From NCBI GenBank assembly GCA_013289765.1, contig JABCZI010000016.1, positions 1 to 64,000 on the forward strand: a DNA stretch of 64,000 nt, written 5' to 3'. The stretch is from Acidobacteriota bacterium. GTDB taxonomy: Bacteria > Acidobacteriota > Terriglobia > Terriglobales > Acidobacteriaceae. The position numbers and the translations under genes were made by a program. This document shows, in pieces, positions 19,922 through 29,198 of this stretch. The notes under the pieces were generated by a model. It worked only from the letters and a program-made list of their open reading frames with translations, made no database searches and was not told the origin of the DNA. Position 1 is the stretch's first letter. Each line of letters begins with the position of its first letter.

Positions 19922-20413
19922 CTACCGCTTGATCATGTGGATTTCAGTGCCGTTTTTCCGGAACTCTACCTTATCCATCAATTGATTGATCAGAAAAATC
20001 CCGCGCCCGTGGTTGGAATAAACATTCTCTCCTACGGTGCAGCCCGGAATGGCTTCCGGACGAAAACCTGTGCCTGGATCCCGCACCACAATCAAAATGC
20101 CCCGTTCGTCATCGCAGCTCACCAGGCACTCCACGGTCTTTGTGGGATCTTCCTTGGCTCCGTGAATCACAGCGTTGGCTAGCGCTTCCTGCAGAGCTAA
20201 TTCGATGGCATCTTCCTTGCCGTCCACATCCTTCATCTGGCGGACTACGGCCATCACTTCTTGCACGACTGGATCTACCGCATTGCGATCTGCGGCAAGC
20301 GTCACCCGCAAAATCAAATCCAGTTTGTCAGGATCAAAATCTTTTTCTGGGAGAGACTGGTCCGAAGAATCCACCGATGACATGTTTTGGGCCCGTAAAC
20401 TACGATGCGGCAC
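19922..20413 (-). CDS. RsbW-like anti-sigma factor / serine kinase ATPase
   Basis: Small GHKL ATPase of the RsbW/SpoIIAB type, which usually binds a sigma factor and phosphorylates an anti-sigma antagonist (partner switching). Up to 163 aa from a GTG at 20413; an ATG at 20383 (MSSVDSSDQS) gives 153 aa and is equally possible, as neither has a clear ribosome-binding site. HATPase signatures are present: N-box ALQEALANAVIHGA, G1 VVRDPGTGF and G2 NHGRGIFLI. No sigma factor or antagonist gene is adjacent. It may be transcribed after era, which ends 108 bases upstream on the same strand. Confidence 0.85.
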   Translation of the reverse strand: MPHRSLRAQNMSSVDSSDQSLPEKDFDPDKLDLILRVTLAADRNAVDPVVQEVMAVVRQMKDVDGKEDAIELALQEALANAVIHGAKEDPTKTVECLVSCDDERGILIVVRDPGTGFRPEAIPGCTVGENVYSNHGRGIFLINQLMDKVEFRKNGTEIHMIKR

Positions 20414-20521
20414 TGTGGTGTTTTGATTCTAGCTGCCGAAGCTCAATTACGACAAACCTGCGGGTATGACTGAAGGGCGCCGGCTAACGTGCGAATCGCG
20501 TCCTTCCGCGAATTGGCGTTG

Positions 20522-21523
20522 TTAATGTGTCTGTTGCCTGCGGTTCTTCCTCTGGTCTTCAATCCGAGCCGATGCAGTTGGTGGTTCGGCACGTCCGTCA
20601 GTCAAATGTGCTAATTGCCGTCTCCAATCGAGTTCTTCTACAAAGCCGCGAGATTCACGCCAGTTGGGTTTCACTTTGACGTAAAGTTCCAGGAAGACTT
20701 TGGTCCCCACCATGCGTTCGATTTGCAGTCGCGCCGAGGTGCCAATCCGTTTCAACATCTGCCCCTTCTTGCCGATCAGGATGCCCTTCTGGCCTTCTCG
20801 TTCGCAGTAGATCGTTGCCGCTATGCGCGTCAGCTTGGCGCCTTCCTCAAAATTGTCGACGATTACGGTGGTCGCGTATGGCAGCTCTTCCTCGGTCTCA
20901 ATCAGAACGCGCTCGCGCACGATTTCCGCCGCCATGAATCGCGCCGGTTGATCAGTGACCTGGTCTTCTGGAAAATAAGCCGGGCCAGCCGGCAAGGCCG
21001 CCGTCACTTGCTTCAGCAGTATGTCCAATCCATCGCGTTTCAGTGCGGAAATTGGGATGATGGCGTGAAATGGATGCAGCTTCTTGTACTCCTCGATCAG
21101 AGGCAACAGCCGGCTTTTTCCGCCCTTCAACAAATCAACTTTATTCAGCACCAGGCAAACTTTCGTCGACGAATGTTTCAGCATCTGGATGGCGAACTCA
21201 TCGCGCTGGTCCAATTTGCGGGTTGCGTCCATGATCAGGAGAACGACATCGCAACCTTCGAGAGCCTCGCGCACCTCGACCATCATCTTACGTCCGAGGG
21301 AGCTGTCCGGCTTGTGCACGCCCGGTGTATCGATTAAAACGATCTGCGCGCCGCTCTGGCCTTTGCTTTTCGGAATATTGAGGACACCCTGGATTCGGTT
21401 GCGCGTGGTCTGCGGCTTAGGAGAAATAATTGCGAGCTTTTCCCCTACCAGAGCATTGAGCAGCGTAGACTTGCCTGCGTTTGGACGGCCGAGAATGCAA
21501 ACAAAACCGGAGCGGAAGGGCAT
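20522..21523 (-). CDS. era: GTPase Era
   Basis: Essential GTPase that binds the 3-prime end of 16S rRNA during 30S maturation. The product is 333 aa from the ATG at 21523 (MPFRSGFVCI); the frame is open 26 codons further up, without Era-like sequence. G1 is GRPNAGKS (12-19); then KPQTTRNRI (switch I), DTPG (G3), NKVD (G4) and ISALK (G5). The C-terminal KH domain contains ILIGKKGQMLKRIG. The protein is about 30 residues longer than usual, with a polar tail after the KH domain (RAEPPTASARIEDQRKNRRQ). Last gene of the phoH-ybeY-corC-era group. Confidence 0.97.
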   Translation of the reverse strand: MPFRSGFVCILGRPNAGKSTLLNALVGEKLAIISPKPQTTRNRIQGVLNIPKSKGQSGAQIVLIDTPGVHKPDSSLGRKMMVEVREALEGCDVVLLIMDATRKLDQRDEFAIQMLKHSSTKVCLVLNKVDLLKGGKSRLLPLIEEYKKLHPFHAIIPISALKRDGLDILLKQVTAALPAGPAYFPEDQVTDQPARFMAAEIVRERVLIETEEELPYATTVIVDNFEEGAKLTRIAATIYCEREGQKGILIGKKGQMLKRIGTSARLQIERMVGTKVFLELYVKVKPNWRESRGFVEELDWRRQLAHLTDGRAEPPTASARIEDQRKNRRQQTH

Positions 21524-21709
21524 AAGAGGCGGGCTTTGGGCCTCGGCTTTCGGGCTGCGGCAAAATTTCGAGACTTCAAACTCGATGCCGAAGGCCAGCA
21601 ACTGAAGACCACACCCAGCATTCCGACTATAACAGGCGCGCTGGCGCTGATGGTGGCTTGATGAATGAATGCTAAGCCGAAGGGTTTTGCCGAAAGCCGA
21701 AGCCCGCTT

Positions 21710-22975
21710 TTATATCAGCTTCATCTGCTGGGGCTGCACGGCAGAGATCCTGACGCGCTCAACCTTGCGGTCCGTCGACTCCAGAACTTCGAACCGCAGG
21801 CCGTCGTCGTCCACCGTTTCGCCGCGTCGCGGGATGTGCCCGGCAAGTTCGCTCACCAGGCCCGCCACAGTGGCCGATTCTCGCCCCTCCGGTTTCGTAC
21901 CGAAAAGCTCCGCGAGCCGGTCTACATCCATTCCTCCGGAAACGATATAAGACTGCTCATTCTCCCTGACAATTTCCGGCTTCTCATGTTCGTCGCGAAT
22001 TTCGCCCACAATCTCTTCGACGAGATCCTCGATCGTCACCAGACCGGCGACGCCGCCGTATTCGTCAACGACAATGGCCATGCGAATGTTGTTTTTTTGC
22101 ATCTCGCGCAACAAGTCGCTGCCCAGTTTACTCTCGGGCACAAAGTACACGTCGCGCCGCATCAGCGTGTCGAGGGTGCGCTTGCCGGCCTCGGTGTCCG
22201 GCACCTGCAGGACATCCTGGGCATACACAATGCCTTTGATGTTGTGGATGCTCTGCGAATAAACCGGAACGCGAGAGTAGTGTTTGGTGCGCAGCATCTC
22301 GATGAATCGCTCGACCGTAGTCTCTACCGGTACAGCAAATATTTCGGGTCGCGGCTTCATGGCCTCGCGCACTGTCTTGCCGCTGAACTCCACCGCGGAT
22401 TGAATCAGGTCGCGGTCGCCTTCCTGAATGATCCCTTCCTCCTGCCCCGCTTCAATCAACGCATCCACCGCCTCGGAAACACTTTCCGGTTGTTCATGGC
22501 TATTGTGCCGGGTGAGAGATGCCACCGATTGCAGGAAGCCGAGAACGACGGTTACAGGGAGGACAACATAAATCAGAATTCGCAGCAGCCACGTCCAGCG
22601 GACCAGCCACATACCGGTGGTGCGCGAGAAAAAAACAAACGGCAAAAACTGGTTGAAGACAATGATGATCAGAATCAGGCTGATTGCCGCTTGCAGGATC
22701 TCGTAGATGCTCCAGCGCTGGTCCGCAAAAACCAGGTAGCCCACCGTCAAAGCGATCGTGGCGGTGGTCAACTGCTTAAGCACCGACATTGAAAGCGACG
22801 CCCGGGTTCGGCTCACGTTCAGAATGGGTTCGACTTTTTGCTCGAAGACGTCAATGTTGTCCTGAAACTCCCGCGAAAGAAATTTGCCAATCTCCTGGTA
22901 GACACGGTCCACGTAGGAAGCCAGCGATAAGAGAGCCAGCAGCGGGATCAGCGCAAATGCGACGGACCAACTCAT
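21710..22975 (-). CDS. CorC/HlyC-type CBS-domain membrane protein
   Basis: Member of the CNNM/CorC family, linked in bacteria to magnesium or cobalt efflux. The product is 421 aa. Four hydrophobic segments lie in the N-terminal half (near residues 5-20, 65-83, 90-115 and 128-152). Two CBS domains follow (around MKPRPEIFAVPVETTVERFIE and MRRDVYFVPESKLGSDLLRE, with VVDEYGGVAGLVTIEDLVEEIVGEI). A CorC_HlyC domain ends the chain (GGMDVDRLAELFG onwards). It overlaps the ybeY stop by 4 bases (ATGA), so coupled translation is likely. CorC next to ybeY and phoH is a common bacterial arrangement. Confidence 0.92.
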   Translation of the reverse strand: MSWSVAFALIPLLALLSLASYVDRVYQEIGKFLSREFQDNIDVFEQKVEPILNVSRTRASLSMSVLKQLTTATIALTVGYLVFADQRWSIYEILQAAISLILIIIVFNQFLPFVFFSRTTGMWLVRWTWLLRILIYVVLPVTVVLGFLQSVASLTRHNSHEQPESVSEAVDALIEAGQEEGIIQEGDRDLIQSAVEFSGKTVREAMKPRPEIFAVPVETTVERFIEMLRTKHYSRVPVYSQSIHNIKGIVYAQDVLQVPDTEAGKRTLDTLMRRDVYFVPESKLGSDLLREMQKNNIRMAIVVDEYGGVAGLVTIEDLVEEIVGEIRDEHEKPEIVRENEQSYIVSGGMDVDRLAELFGTKPEGRESATVAGLVSELAGHIPRRGETVDDDGLRFEVLESTDRKVERVRISAVQPQQMKLI

Positions 22976-23472
22976 GCCGTTTTTCGCCTCGCACCCGTCG
23001 AACGCTTGCGGATTGGACGATCATGGCCCGGGGCAGGCGTCCTTTCAATCAAACCGGTCACCAAGTTTAATTGCTTCCGCAGCCGCTTCTCGGCACGAGC
23101 CATCTCCCCATTGTCGTCCTCGTGATCGAATCCCGCCAGATGCATGATTCCGTGAAGCACCAGAATTTTAACTTCATCGGCAACGGAGTGTCCCAGCCGG
23201 TCGGCGTTTTCCCGGGCGATGTCAACGGAAATCGCGAGCTCTCCGGCAAGACGTTTTGCTTCGTGCTGACCCGCAGCTGGCGCTGGAAACGACAATACGT
23301 CCGTGGGTTTATCTGCTCCCCGGAACTGCCGGTTGAGAGATCGCAGTTCGTGACTGTTTGTTACCAGCACATTCACGGTGTCACGCAGGCGGATCGCTTT
23401 CCTGGCTCGCAAAACGAAACGGTCGAGCGAGGACGGATTGAGTCCGGCGATTCTTTTTCGGAAGATAACCAA
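22972..23472 (-). CDS. ybeY: Endoribonuclease YbeY
   Basis: Metal-dependent RNase for 16S rRNA 3-prime maturation and 70S quality control. The product is 166 aa. The zinc motif is complete: LHGIMHLAGFDHEDDNGEM, with three histidines in the H-x3-H-x5-H spacing. The N-terminal half contains VLVTNSHELRSLNRQFRGADKPTDVLSFP as in the family. A basic tail (RPIRKRSTGARRK) extends past the usual end. Between phoH (26-base gap) and the corC-like gene (4-base overlap). Confidence 0.96.
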   Translation of the reverse strand: MVIFRKRIAGLNPSSLDRFVLRARKAIRLRDTVNVLVTNSHELRSLNRQFRGADKPTDVLSFPAPAAGQHEAKRLAGELAISVDIARENADRLGHSVADEVKILVLHGIMHLAGFDHEDDNGEMARAEKRLRKQLNLVTGLIERTPAPGHDRPIRKRSTGARRKTA

Positions 23473-23498
23473 CTTGTCCCGGCATTCACGGATTGCCG

Positions 23499-24563
23499 CT
23501 ATTCTCCTGAAGCTGTAGATCGGTCCCCGGCTCTCGACGAACTCTTCGGTTCAGCGCCTTTCACTCCCAGCAGGTCAGAATTCTTGCCGCCGCCGAGCAG
23601 CAGCATCTGTTGTTCGGCAATATGTGTCTTATGCTCATCGTAGGCGCGGATGATGCGCTGCACCAGATGGTGCCGCACCACATCGGCTTCGTCGAAGTGG
23701 ACGAAGGTTAAGCCGTCCACCCGCTGCAGGATATCGATTGCCTCAAGCAGACCGCTGCGCCGCGCGTTGGGCAAATCGATCTGAGTAACGTCCCCGGTAA
23801 TCACCGCCTTGGAGTTAAATCCTAGACGGGTGACGAACATCTTCATCTGCTCCGAGGTTGTGTTCTGCGCTTCGTCAAGAATCACGAATGAATCGTTCAA
23901 CGTGCGTCCACGCATAAATGCGATCGGCGCAATTTCGATGACATTTTTTTCCAGATAGCGATCCACCTTTTCCGGATCGAGCATGTCATACAGCGCGTCA
24001 TACAACGGACGCAGGTAAGGATCGATCTTGTCCTGCAACGTGCCCGGCAGGAAACCCAGCCGCTCGCCGGCTTCCACCGCCGGCCGCGCCAGGATGATGC
24101 GGTTCACGCGTTTGGCCAGCAAGGCAGAAATTGCCATTGCCACGGCCAGATACGTCTTTCCCGTACCCGCCGGGCCTACGCCAAAGACCATATCGTGGCT
24201 CTCGATAGCCTCTACATAGCGCCGCTGATTCACACTCTTCGGCTGCACCATCCGACGTCCCAGAGAACGCTGGCGGCTGGCATCGGCCAGGCCTCGCAGT
24301 GTCGCAGTTGAATCTGCGGTCAACACGCGCAGCATGCTGTTCAGGTCGCCGTTGTTGAAAGTGTATCCGGAGCGTTGCAGGCTTTCGTAGTCAGCAAAAA
24401 CCTGCTCCGCGCGAGCCACGTCCCGGGCCGCGCCCTCCAGTTCTATGGCATTCGATCGCAGATCAATGGTGACCTTCAGGCCATCTTCGAGCAGGCGCAC
24501 GTTCTCGTCGCGCGTGCCAAATAAAGTCTCGATGTTGGGACTAATCCCGATACTTTTCTTCAT
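23499..24563 (-). CDS. phoH: PhoH-family ATPase
   Basis: PhoH-like ATPase/helicase-type protein, tied to RNA metabolism and usually found with YbeY. The product is 354 aa. The N-terminal KH-like part (about 1-85) is followed by the PhoH core: Walker A GPAGTGKT (130-137), RPAVEAGERLGFLPG, Walker B FVILDEAQN and VITGDVTQIDLP. The C-terminal tail is short and polar. Start ATG 24563; only a weak AGAG-type ribosome-binding site. First gene of the minus-strand group phoH-ybeY-corC-era. The 250 bases upstream hold only shadow frames. Confidence 0.95.
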   Translation of the reverse strand: MKKSIGISPNIETLFGTRDENVRLLEDGLKVTIDLRSNAIELEGAARDVARAEQVFADYESLQRSGYTFNNGDLNSMLRVLTADSTATLRGLADASRQRSLGRRMVQPKSVNQRRYVEAIESHDMVFGVGPAGTGKTYLAVAMAISALLAKRVNRIILARPAVEAGERLGFLPGTLQDKIDPYLRPLYDALYDMLDPEKVDRYLEKNVIEIAPIAFMRGRTLNDSFVILDEAQNTTSEQMKMFVTRLGFNSKAVITGDVTQIDLPNARRSGLLEAIDILQRVDGLTFVHFDEADVVRHHLVQRIIRAYDEHKTHIAEQQMLLLGGGKNSDLLGVKGAEPKSSSRAGDRSTASGE

Positions 24564-24816
24564 TCAGTCTCTTTGAGGAACCATATATAGAGAAAGGACC
24601 CACGTACAGATGGCCGACGCGTCTGTTCCCCCGAGCAAAACGAGGCGCCGGATGCACGACTATCCAAGGTAAATGCTGGCAGAACAACCCCTTTGCAGAC
24701 AAAACAGGATTATGCGTCAAGACGGGAACAGCCGGCATGCTCATGCCCAGGAGGCAAGTCACTACCATTGAGTAAAGCGTACCCCGCGCCGGGGTGGGAG
24801 TCAATGGCGACGATAC

Positions 24817-26427
24817 TTAGCCGTTATTGCCTGCCGAGGATGCCGGCACGGCTCGCGTCCGGGCCCATTCGCGCAAGGAAACAATCTCTTCCGCTCGCGT
24901 CACCGAGAGGGGGACGGTTCGGGCCAGAGCGTCCAGCAACAACGGAGTGGACAGTTGTGTTTTCCCTGAGAATGCGGCAAAGAGCGCCGTCTGCACGGCC
25001 GCATCGATTTCTGCGCCAGAATATCCCTCGGCCGCAACGGCAACTTTGTCGAGATCAAAATCCTCAGGCTTGCGCTTCCGCCTCGCCAGTTGAATGGAAA
25101 ATATTTGTTTGCGCTCCGATTGGCTGGGCAAATCGACGAAGAAAAGTTCATCGAAGCGCCCCTTGCGGATCAGTTCCGGCGGCAGAGCGCTCACGTTGTT
25201 GCAGGTGGCGGCTACGAACACGGGCGCTTTGCGATCCTGCATCCAGGAGAGGAACGACGCCAGTAGCCGCGACGAAACTCCAGCGTCAACCGACGCCGAA
25301 TCCGCCCCGCTTCCGGCAAATATTTTCTCCAATTCATCGATCCACAGAACGCACAGCGCAAGTCCTTCGGCGACGGTGAAAACTTTTCGTATGCGCTTCT
25401 CCGTTTCGCCAATGTATTTGTCGTAGATCGCCGCCGTGTCGAACTTCACCAGCGGCAGATTCCACTCACCGGCCACGGCCCGCGCGCATAGAGACTTTCC
25501 GCATCCCTGCACGCCCAGGATGATTACGCCGTGTGGCGACTCCAGTCCGAAATCGCGCGCCGAATCTTCCCACGCTCCGCGCCTCTCTGCGAGCCAGCGC
25601 TTCAGATTATCCATTCCACCGAGGTTGGAAAAAGCTTCGTCCGCTTCCACGAACTCCAGCATTTCAGAGCGCCGCAGCAACGCTTTCTTGGTTTCCACCA
25701 CATCATTTGCAATTTCAGGGCACAGAGAGTACCTCGTCACCAAAGCCTGCGAAAGGGTGCGCTCTGCTTCTTCCTCGGTCAGGCCGCGCAGGCTTTCGAC
25801 CACGGCATCGTAGCCTTTGGGATCCAGTTTCCGCTGCAGCGTATGGTTCCTGGAGATTCTGACGACCACCTCGTCGATGATCTGGCGCAAGCGGCGCCGG
25901 TCGGGAAGAGGCAGTTCGAGAAATTCCACTAGCCCTCTTAACTCGGCCGGAATGTCGATCTTCGGTGCGGTGAGAATGATGGTGCGGCGGTGCTCGGAAA
26001 ATTTCTGGCCTACGTCGCGAATCCGTCGAACCACGACCGGCTCATCCATGTGGCGGTGCAGGTCCTTCAAAATGAAGGCGGCTTCCAAAGAAATCCCCTC
26101 GAGGTTAGCCAGCATCTGGGCTGGATCCTGGCTGTTATAGATCGCTTTAGTGTTGATCAGAGCTTCCTGAACTGCGGTTGCGCTATAAGCCGAGCTCGAT
26201 CCGCGGACCTCAGGGATGATTTCGCCCACGTCGCTGCCGCAGCGTACCAGTCCGCTGGCGATCGTCCACTCGTAGGCGGCAAGGTTCAGCGCGACACACG
26301 CTGCTCGAACCAGGCGAACCGCGCGGACCTCCTCCACACTCTCAATGACTACAATTGGGGTTGAGGACTCAAGCAGAACTTTCAGCCGGGCCAGCGGGTC
26401 CGTAGTGAGGGTGATGGGCAATACCAT
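24817..26427 (-). CDS. Ycf46-like AAA ATPase
   Basis: AAA+ protein of the chloroplast/cyanobacterial Ycf46 type, a family related in its ATPase core to FtsH but without the protease. The product is 536 aa. The N-terminal half (1-255) resembles a degenerate AAA domain with no Walker A. The C-terminal domain is complete: GVQGCGKS (305-312), Walker B LWIDELEKIF, sensor VAATCNN and arginine-finger region RKGRFDELFFVDLP. No membrane segment. The ATG at 26427 lies 5 bases from a 12-base palindrome that overlaps the divergent rpsT promoter. Function in acidobacteria unknown; cyanobacterial Ycf46 has been linked to inorganic carbon use. Confidence 0.85.
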   Translation of the reverse strand: MVLPITLTTDPLARLKVLLESSTPIVVIESVEEVRAVRLVRAACVALNLAAYEWTIASGLVRCGSDVGEIIPEVRGSSSAYSATAVQEALINTKAIYNSQDPAQMLANLEGISLEAAFILKDLHRHMDEPVVVRRIRDVGQKFSEHRRTIILTAPKIDIPAELRGLVEFLELPLPDRRRLRQIIDEVVVRISRNHTLQRKLDPKGYDAVVESLRGLTEEEAERTLSQALVTRYSLCPEIANDVVETKKALLRRSEMLEFVEADEAFSNLGGMDNLKRWLAERRGAWEDSARDFGLESPHGVIILGVQGCGKSLCARAVAGEWNLPLVKFDTAAIYDKYIGETEKRIRKVFTVAEGLALCVLWIDELEKIFAGSGADSASVDAGVSSRLLASFLSWMQDRKAPVFVAATCNNVSALPPELIRKGRFDELFFVDLPSQSERKQIFSIQLARRKRKPEDFDLDKVAVAAEGYSGAEIDAAVQTALFAAFSGKTQLSTPLLLDALARTVPLSVTRAEEIVSLREWARTRAVPASSAGNNG

Positions 26428-26431
26428 GTAT

Positions 26432-26461
26432 TTGACCGGTCAAGATATGCTCCCATATAAT
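26432..26461 (+). promoter_or_regulatory. Promoter of rpsT with overlapping palindrome
   Basis: TTGACC (26432-26437), an 18-base spacer and a perfect TATAAT (26456-26461), 58 bases before the rpsT start. The -35 is part of the perfect palindrome TTGACCGGTCAA (26432-26443), which also sits 5 bases before the divergent AAA gene start. Confidence 0.65.
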
Positions 26462-26518
26462 CAGTGATTCGGTACTGCCCGAATATCTCGCTGTTCACAC
26501 GAAGGTAACGAATCAGAC

Positions 26519-26782
26519 ATGGCTAATCATTTTTCGGCGCTCAAGCGCGCCCGTCAAACTACCAAGCGCACGGCTACCAATCGCACCAACACTTCCCGCC
26601 TGCGCACCGCGCTGCGAACTCTGCGCGAGACCATCGAAAAGGGCGACAAGCAAGCCGCCGAGCAGACCTACCGCGCAACGGTTTCGGCGCTCGACAAAGC
26701 TATCCAGAAGGGCACGTTGCACAAGAATACGGCCGCCCGTTATAAGTCGCGCCTGGGCGTTCGCGTCAATGCGATGAAGTAG
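26519..26782 (+). CDS. rpsT: 30S ribosomal protein S20
   Basis: Primary 16S rRNA binder of the 30S body. The product is 87 aa, the normal length, highly basic and helical: [20 protein letters not shown] at the start, then [17 protein letters not shown] and a C-terminal [16 protein letters not shown]. Single gene behind a strong promoter. Its last 17 bases overlap the end of the convergent membrane methyltransferase gene. Confidence 0.98.
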   Translation: MANHFSALKRARQTTKRTATNRTNTSRLRTALRTLRETIEKGDKQAAEQTYRATVSALDKAIQKGTLHKNTAARYKSRLGVRVNAMK

Positions 26783-27353
26783 AGGTCGCTCGCACGCGAG
26801 GAAGCAAGAATCCAGTTTGCCGGCAATGCTCCCGAAAATCGTCTCCGAACTGTGCTCTTAGCATGCCTTCTTCTCTTCTCGCTTTGATCCAGTAACCCAG
26901 AATAATCAGGCAAACTCCTATCACGCATCGCCAGCGGTCTATTGCCAGCGCTGAGCCAATGGCCGCGAGATCCAGTCCAGAATAAATGGGATGCCGAAAC
27001 CGCGCGTACGGCCCGGTGCGGATCAGCTTGTGATCTTCTTTGATCGTGATGCGCGCGCTCCAGTATTGCCCCAGATGCCAGCGCGCCCACAGCGCGAGCG
27101 CAATGCCAGCCCAGGTGAGAGCCACGCCAGTAACGGCCATAGCATAAGTGCGCGTGATAACTCTGTTTCCTAGAAAACCAATCGCCGCGTCGTCGCGAAA
27201 GAGCAGAACGAAGCCCACGATTTCAAGAAAAAGAATGCCATAGCGCGAAGCAAACGTTTCAGTCCGCGTGGTGCGCCGCGTCTTGAGCGCACCCACCGCC
27301 CAATAAGCTATGAAGACGATCCACGGCCCTTCGATGAGATAGCGCCACGGCAT
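26766..27353 (-). CDS. ICMT-type membrane methyltransferase
   Basis: Integral membrane protein of the isoprenylcysteine carboxyl methyltransferase / phospholipid methyltransferase superfamily, which uses SAM. The product is 195 aa with four to five hydrophobic segments (near residues 8-25, 42-58, 70-92 and 130-157). The SAM-binding C-terminal signature is [14 protein letters not shown], followed by [23 protein letters not shown]. The bacterial substrate is not predictable from sequence. It converges on and overlaps rpsT by 17 bases. Confidence 0.85.
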   Translation of the reverse strand: MPWRYLIEGPWIVFIAYWAVGALKTRRTTRTETFASRYGILFLEIVGFVLLFRDDAAIGFLGNRVITRTYAMAVTGVALTWAGIALALWARWHLGQYWSARITIKEDHKLIRTGPYARFRHPIYSGLDLAAIGSALAIDRWRCVIGVCLIILGYWIKARREEGMLRAQFGDDFREHCRQTGFLLPRVRATSTSSH

Positions 27354-27395
27354 TTGTTATTCGGAAGGCACAAGCTAGCAGCTAGAGTGTACCCT

Positions 27396-28526
27396 TCACA
27401 CCGGCAACTGTTCCTGCATCCATCCCGGCGTTTCGAGTCTCGGCTCGCTCGTCAAATCGATCACCAGCCGTTCCAACACCATCCGCTTGCTCACGGGATT
27501 CGAGCGCAGCGCCAGATCGGCTTTGGCCACGAGACGAATCGCGCGTGTCAAATCTCGTCGCGATTTATACCGGCGAGCTTGCTTGATAATGTCGTCAGCG
27601 GCAAACGGAGGTACGCGGAAGCCCTGCCACAACGCGGCCCAAAGCATGCGCTGGTCGCGCACGTTGCGCTCGAGGATCACCAGCATCTGGCGAAAGGTCT
27701 TGGCCAGCATGTAGATGTGTCCGATGGCGGCCTCTTCGCCATCGCCCGAGGACAAAATTGCATCCAGTATTTCCAGCGCGCGCACGCGCTCTTTGCCCGA
27801 GATTGCGTCCGTCAACTCGTACAGCGAGCGCTGCTTGGCGGCCAGCACCATGGTTTCCACGTCGCCCAGCGTGATGCGATTCTTCGCTCCCACGTACAGC
27901 ATGAGCTTCTCCAGTTCGTTGGAGATCATCATCATGTCGCCGCCGAGGGCATCAACTAATTCGCGCGCGCCGTCGGGTTCGATTTTTACCGGGACCTCGC
28001 GGCTGGCGCAAAATTCCGAAATCCAGCGTACCGCCTCGCCCTCTTCCACGCGCGCCAGTTCGACGATCCCGCAGTATTGACCCATGGTTTCGCGAATGCG
28101 CTGGTAGCGCTCTTTATCCTGCATCTCCATGCGACGGACGTCGGCAGGAATGCTGATGTGATCGGCGACGAATACGATGAGGGCGTCCGGATTCGGATTC
28201 TTGCAATACTCTTCGACGGCCGCAAGCTTTTCGTCATTCGACCCGCGCCCAAAAAGAGTTTTAACGCCGCGCACGAAAAATACCTGAAACGGCGCCATCA
28301 GCGAGGGCGTGCGGGCGCGATCGAGAACTTCGGCGAGATCGTTTTCCGCCAGATCGAATTCAAATATGCTGAAATCGCGCAGATCAACCGGAACCAGATG
28401 CTCAAGAATGGCATCGCGAAAGCGCTTGCGGAAGAAAGCTTCGTCACCCACGAAAACATAGGCGCCGCGCAACCTGCGCGACTCAAGTTCGCTGACAAAT
28501 CGCTCCGCCTGGGCGAAAGCCCGCAT
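27396..28526 (-). CDS. holA: DNA polymerase III delta subunit
   Basis: Clamp-loader subunit that opens the beta clamp. The product is 376 aa from the ATG at 28526 (MRAFAQAERFVSELESRRLR); the open frame runs on through a short tandem repeat, so the longer version is unlikely. Typical delta features: GAYVFVGDEAFFRKRFRDAI near the N-terminus, the degenerate AAA+ part without Walker A, DALGGDMMMISNELEKLMLYV, then ISGKERVRALEILDAIL. It lies after lptE on the same strand, a common pairing (lptE-holA). Confidence 0.93.
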   Translation of the reverse strand: MRAFAQAERFVSELESRRLRGAYVFVGDEAFFRKRFRDAILEHLVPVDLRDFSIFEFDLAENDLAEVLDRARTPSLMAPFQVFFVRGVKTLFGRGSNDEKLAAVEEYCKNPNPDALIVFVADHISIPADVRRMEMQDKERYQRIRETMGQYCGIVELARVEEGEAVRWISEFCASREVPVKIEPDGARELVDALGGDMMMISNELEKLMLYVGAKNRITLGDVETMVLAAKQRSLYELTDAISGKERVRALEILDAILSSGDGEEAAIGHIYMLAKTFRQMLVILERNVRDQRMLWAALWQGFRVPPFAADDIIKQARRYKSRRDLTRAIRLVAKADLALRSNPVSKRMVLERLVIDLTSEPRLETPGWMQEQLPV

Positions 28527-28545
28527 CAAAAAATCTCCCGAATGC

Positions 28546-28631
28546 GTCGTTGGTCGTTGGCCAAAAACAAAGGCTGGCAAAGCAATGATTGGCGACCGAC
28601 TAATGACCAACGACTAACGACTAACGACGAC
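28546..28631. repeat. Heptanucleotide repeats with inverted arms
   Basis: GTCGTTG twice (28546-28559). Then four heptads CGACTAA, TGACCAA, CGACTAA, CGACTAA (28597-28624) and a partial CGACGAC. GTCGTTGG (28553-28560) can pair with CCAACGAC (28607-28614). Located between lptE and holA. Confidence 0.6.
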
Positions 28632-28649
28632 CTGTTGCCACTCTAGCAT

Positions 28650-29198
28650 CTAAAAGCCCTCCAGAATGTTGGAGACGAGGGTACGGGCAAAATCCTGGGA
28701 GAGCCGCCGGAAAGCAGGCGAATCTTCTTCAAAAAAACTGGCCAGGTTCTGCGAGACTTCGTACTGCTCGCGAAATAAGTAAGAGGGATTCTGATAGAGG
28801 ACTTTGCCTTGACGGTCGGTAAGCGACACTTTCATGCTTACCACCACCAGAACGCTGGCGGCTTGTCCGGTGGTTGAATTATACGTAAGCGGCGATGCGG
28901 AAGTTGAAAGCACGGTTCCGCGCAAAGTGGCATCAGCCGCCTCTCCAGGATCGTTAAGAATGTGATAGTGCGCGCGAGTCGTGAATTCGCGTACCACCGA
29001 CGAAGTAAGCAGTTGTTCGATATGGTAGGTGCTGGTCTCGTTTACGAACGCAGGGACGGCAATTGTCTTAACGTTTTCCGGAAGCTGAACCGCGCGCCCA
29101 GCCGTGTGATATCCGCAGCCCTCGCTCGCCAGCAGCAGCATCAGGCAAATCAATGCTGGGCACCACGACGCCCGGCATCCAGCCCTCCACGAGCTCAT
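28650..29198 (-). CDS. lptE: LPS-assembly lipoprotein LptE
   Basis: Outer-membrane lipoprotein that plugs LptD and helps insert LPS. The product is 182 aa. A signal segment ICLMLLLASEGCGYHTAGRA carries the lipobox cysteine (SEGC), directly followed by the typical CGYHTAGRAVQLPENVKTIAVP. The core contains TRAHYHILNDPGEADATLRGTV-like sequence, and SLTDRQGKVLYQNPSYLFRE. Its start overlaps the end of the ASADH-like gene by 4 bases. Its presence with lpxB and an MsbA-like exporter in the window supports an LPS-bearing diderm. Confidence 0.9.
   Translation of the reverse strand: MSSWRAGCRASWCPALICLMLLLASEGCGYHTAGRAVQLPENVKTIAVPAFVNETSTYHIEQLLTSSVVREFTTRAHYHILNDPGEAADATLRGTVLSTSASPLTYNSTTGQAASVLVVVSMKVSLTDRQGKVLYQNPSYLFREQYEVSQNLASFFEEDSPAFRRLSQDFARTLVSNILEGF

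Noticed and set aside
24541-24804. 87-codon minus-strand frame upstream of phoH
   Set aside because: Overlaps the phoH start in another frame and lacks protein-like composition; taken as non-coding leader.
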